Shown here: one piece after another, positions 60,906 through 64,000 of the stretch
Position numbering within the stretch: position 1 is the first letter of the stretch
Layout of the letters: each line of letters opens with the position of its first letter
Assembly: GCA_963669155.1 (NCBI GenBank)
Contig: OZ022588.1
Location: 19,323,438 to 19,387,437, forward strand
Direction of reading: 5' to 3'
From: Arbacia lixula
Lineage: Eukaryota > Echinodermata > Echinoidea > Arbacioida > Arbaciidae
Length of the DNA: 64,000 nucleotides
The notes under the pieces: generated by a model
Database searches by the model: none
The model's input: only the letters and a program-made list of their open reading frames with translations
Told to the model about the DNA's origin: nothing
Translations under genes and position numbers: made by a program

Positions 60906-61310
60906 ATGGTTCGTAATAAGAAGTTGAAAACATCAAAGATCACTTCTTTTTCAAGCATAATGAGAAAGAAGAACATGATGACGAACAGCCAAAATCTACA
61001 TCAAAATCGGATAATATCGGATAAAGGCCTGTTCTTACGAAAGTTCAACCAGAAAAAAGTGCCGTCGAGGGTGATGGAGCATCTGAGGCGAAAGATGATG
61101 ATAAAACTGATGCCGGTTTTAACGACTGGGTTAGCCCTAATCACCCCAACTTCTACCATTCCCGTACTAGAAACTAAACGGCAGAAAATTCTGTTTCAAG
61201 CCAAATGGTATCCAAACTACCCCTGGAACCATTACGAACCCTCCCTGCAAAATATGTATCAGTCCATTCCGTACTCGTATGCCACGGTGTGTAGATCTCG
61301 TCGAAACTAA
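60906..61310 (+). pseudogene. decayed hAT/ZMYM-type TTF zinc-finger remnant
   Basis: The frame contains Phe-Gln-Ala-Lys-Trp-Tyr-Pro-Asn-Tyr-Pro-Trp near 61196-61230, like the opening of TTF-type zinc fingers in hAT-derived ZMYM1-like proteins (Pro-x-Trp-x4-Pro-Trp-Leu). Other parts make sense only in a second frame (for example Gly-Phe-Asn-Asp-Trp near 61115 and an acidic Glu-Lys-Glu-Glu-His-Asp-Asp near 60965). This implies frameshifts. The expected cysteines after the Trp motif are not in frame. Identification is by motif only. Confidence 0.5.
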
Positions 61311-61336
61311 GACTGTCCATTTAAGGCGTAGTACAA

Positions 61337-61337
<1 letters not shown>

Positions 61338-61392
<55 letters not shown>
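61338..61392. repeat. (GT)n microsatellite
   Basis: An uninterrupted GT dinucleotide run of about 54 bp. It is followed at 61480-61495 by a long G run and a CG-rich segment ending in the ggcgtagac-type phrase (inverted, near 61605). Confidence 0.95.
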
Positions 61393-61395
<3 letters not shown>

Positions 61396-61624
61396 TCACG
61401 CTTGTGTGTGTCATTTTACCTCATTTAGTATCAGATTGCACGATTTCAAGTTCAAAATTGCAAAAGCTCCCTACCGTGGGGGGGGGGGGGGGGGGCACCC
61501 CCCTCCCACACCCTCCCCCCGGCTCGGTCGCTTCGCTCCCTCTCTCGGGCGCTTTCGCGCACTCTCGAGCGTTGGCAGCCCAGTCATCCCCCAGGTGTAC
61601 GAACCTGTCTACGCCACTGCTGGA

Positions 61625-63945
61625 AAGTGTGGTATAAACTGTAGTGAATGTCAAAAGCATCGTGACAAATGACAATATTGTGATGTTTAGTGCTCAGCAC
61701 CGTCATTTAGCGAGTGTCAACTTAGAAAGAAATATCTTTCATTAGCCATTTTGTCTCTCTATATAGACTACTGGAGTTTGTATCCAGCAGGAACTTGACA
61801 ATTGGCAATACATACTTCAAAAAACCTACCAAAAACTACTGGACATGGGAAAGCCCAAATGCAGCAACTCACAACTTGATAGATTACATAATTTGCGATC
61901 ATCGTATAGAATCTTGATGGATGTGGGAACAGTACCAAAGGTGGATACAGGCAGTGACCACCGACTTGTTAGAGCCAAAGTAAGGATTAACAAGAAAATG
62001 GAAAGAGTGAGAAGGGTAAGGAAGCCTAGGAGGAGACATATTAATTTAGAACTCCTTTCCAGTAAGCAGGAGCAGTTCCAGCTTGAGTTACACAATAGGT
62101 TTGAAGTGCTGGCAGATTCAATTGAGAACCAACCACTAGACACTCTCTATGATCAAATAACCAGAACAATTATGAATGAAGCGGAAAAGCTAGCTAAGGG
62201 GGAGAAAATGGAGGGCAACAATACAGACAAGGAAAGAGAGGAGATACATAGATTGAATGAGAAAAGGAAAGCCCTTAAGCCCTCCAGACAGACATCAACA
62301 CGTAACCAAGTTGAATATACAGAGCTGAACAAAACAATTCGCAAGATGAGAAGAAAGCGAAAGAGAAAGATCAGGACTAAGATGGTACGTGAAGTACTAG
62401 AAAACCACAAAGGACCTGCTTTTCAATGCCTTAGAAAAGCAGGTCACAGATGGAAAGTACATTCGCCTAATTAAGAACATCTATAAGGACTCTCGTGCCC
62501 GTGTACATCTAGAAAGCACTACAACAAATGCCTTTAAAATCCTGAAAGGGGTAAGACAAGGTGACCCCATCTCACCAAAGCTCTTTACTGCAGCTATGGA
62601 GGATGTCTTCAGAAACCTTGATTGGTTATCATTGGGAATAGTGGTGGATGGCGAACACCTGACACATCTCAGATTTGCAGATGACATTTTACTTCATAGC
62701 CATACACCTCAGGAACTGGAGAAAATGGTCCGAGAACTAAGTGAAGAAAGTAGAAAAGCTGGACTGAAAATGAATATCACAAAGACAAAGGTAATGATGA
62801 GCAGTAGATTCAAAGAATACAAAATCACAGTTCGGGGGAGGACCGTAGAAAAGGTAGACAACTACATATACTTGGGCAAAAAGATCTCCATAGAAAACGA
62901 AACAGCAGGGGAAGTGAATAGAAGGATCCAGTTGGCTTGGGCAAAATTTGGCAATCTCAGCTTTATCTTTCGTGATGAGAAGCTCCCTCTTTCCCTCAAG
63001 AAACAGATTTTCAACCAATGTATCATACCTGTGCTCTCTTATGGAGCAGAAACATGGACCACAACTAAGAGACTGGAGAGAAAACTTAGAGTAACCGAAT
63101 GGGCTATGGAAAGAATTATGATTGGTGTTACAAAGAGTGACAAAGTTAGAAACCAGGATTTGAGAAAGAAAACTAAAGTACGGGACATAGTACAGGAAAT
63201 TAAATCAAAGAAATGGAGGTGGGCTGGTCATCTGGCCAGGAGGAAAGATGACAGATGGACATATAAATTAACCATCTGGACCCCCAGAGCTAACACCAGA
63301 AGAAGAGGCAGACAAAGTAGGAGGTGGATTGACGATATTAGAGAATATGGTAGTGTGACATGGAAACGAACGGCACAAGATAGATCAAGATGGAAAAATG
63401 ATGAGGAGGCCTTCCTTCAGCAGTGGAGAGAAATAGGCTAAATAGAATAGAATAGCTTTGTTAGTCTTCTTTTTATTGTTTATTGTTTATATGTGTCTGT
63501 AGATAATCGCTATATATTGTTGTGTTATTGTGCTGGTGGAAAGCAAATCTCCATGATTTTGGACTGAATAAAATATCTTGTATCTTTTGCAAACTTCAAG
63601 GAAGCTTGTTCAATGAAATACCATAAAAGATCTGTGATCCGGATTTCCCAAAAAGTCGGTTATATGAAGTATTACTTACAAAATTGACTAATTAATGTCT
63701 TCACTTTCCGACATCTTGCGAATTTGTGGGATTCAATCAATGCCAAAATGATATGAGCTGTGTATTCATGTCTGCGTGCAGCTGATATATTTTACTCGAA
63801 AACTCAACTTGTTGATGTTTGTACGTCATGATCACGGAAGTACTGAAACCACTAAGAACTGGACAAGCGAATCGAGACTCTATGTAATATCTTTTGTTCC
63901 CCCTGAGAAGCCGTTGCCACACAATCATGTTCGATTGTGTACATG
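61625..63945 (+). repeat. interspersed repeat R1, copy 3, split by a LINE
   Basis: 61625-61768 matches 2930-3050 (tgaatgtcaaaagcat, tcatttagcgagtgtc, gaaagaaatatctttc, attttgtctct). 63592-63945 matches 3080-3470 (gcaaacttcaaggaag, acaaaattgac, ccaaaatgatatga, gccgttgccacacaatcatg). The LINE lies between, and about 24 bp expected at the junction is missing. Confidence 0.85.
61769..63591 (+). mobile_element. non-LTR retrotransposon (LINE), 5'-truncated and internally deleted
   Basis: It begins inside the endonuclease domain (Leu-Ile-Asp-Tyr-Ile-Ile-Cys-Asp, near 61880, then Gly-Ser-Asp-His-Arg near 61954) with a frameshift between them around 61905-61915. A basic linker runs to about 62410. 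Near 62420 it jumps to the RT palm in another frame (Gly-Val-Arg-Gln-Gly-Asp-Pro-Ile-Ser-Pro near 62550; Phe-Ala-Asp-Asp at 62674), and the fingers part of the RT is missing. The tail to 63441 has Tyr-Gly-Ala-Glu-Thr-Trp and a Trp-Ala-Gly-His-Leu-Ala-Arg segment. It ends gaataaaatatcttgtatc. RTE/BovB-like grouping is tentative. It cannot be active. Confidence 0.88.
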
Positions 63946-64000
63946 TGTATATCATATCAATCACATTTCATAAACATAAATTAATATAAAACAAAATTGT

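Noticed and set aside
61340..61672. Cys-Val repeat protein frames
   Set aside because: They are translation of the (GT)n tract and following G run.
1..64000. tRNA, 5S rRNA, U1 and U6 genes
   Set aside because: I looked for T-loop consensus words and snRNA 5' ends on both strands by eye and found none besides U2. A covariance-model search would settle this.

Overview
This window is animal nuclear DNA. It has multi-exon genes with GT-AG introns, a spliceosomal U2 snRNA gene and many nested transposable elements. It carries a complete ortholog of glomulin (GLMN), one complete and one partial spinster-like major facilitator superfamily (MFS) transporter, BEL/Pao and PIF/Harbinger elements, and many microsatellites and foldback elements. 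I infer a marine invertebrate deuterostome, perhaps an echinoderm. The phylum is a guess from element content and protein flavour, not a demonstrated result.

Left part (1-7800): the last exon of a first MFS transporter (613-1068, +) is followed by interspersed repeats, a U2 snRNA gene on the minus strand (5517-5704), and two rearranged copies of a repeat carrying a 24-bp-arm hairpin. A 7.4-kb BEL/Pao LTR retrotransposon (7803-15237, minus) comes next. Its 309-bp LTRs differ at one base and it is flanked by TTATA duplications. Its pol lacks reverse transcriptase and RNase H, and it contains a LINE fragment and a 47-bp tandem array. A 1.6-kb CpG-rich palindromic element (16168-17793) follows.

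Middle (18501-26091, +): a complete seven-exon MFS gene (544 codons plus stop), paralogous to the one at the window start. All junctions keep frame. Its introns hold a GAT/GGT microsatellite of about 0.75 kb, a mariner-like MITE and members of a short repeat family.

26-41 kb: foldback elements and a nested stack. Repeat element E1 was interrupted at a TTA by a complete 6.8-kb PIF/Harbinger transposon (31316-38103), which encodes a spliced Myb/MADF-like protein (+) and a DDE transposase (-). A second E copy sits inside that transposon. E, F (38212-40972, 46351-47696) and K (52404-53137) are different in sequence but share one architecture: a 5' terminal motif, internal repeats rich in perfect direct-repeat nuclear-receptor half-sites, a short microsatellite, and a 3' hairpin whose arms repeat the 5' terminal motif.

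42-59.4 kb (minus): a 16-exon GLMN gene (636 codons plus stop) from ATG 59360 to stop 42283. Two introns contain decayed tandem copies of the tail of an adjacent exon plus its splice donor.

59.4-64 kb: more foldback repeats, a decayed hAT/ZMYM-type TTF zinc-finger remnant, and a 5'-truncated, internally deleted LINE inserted into another interspersed repeat.
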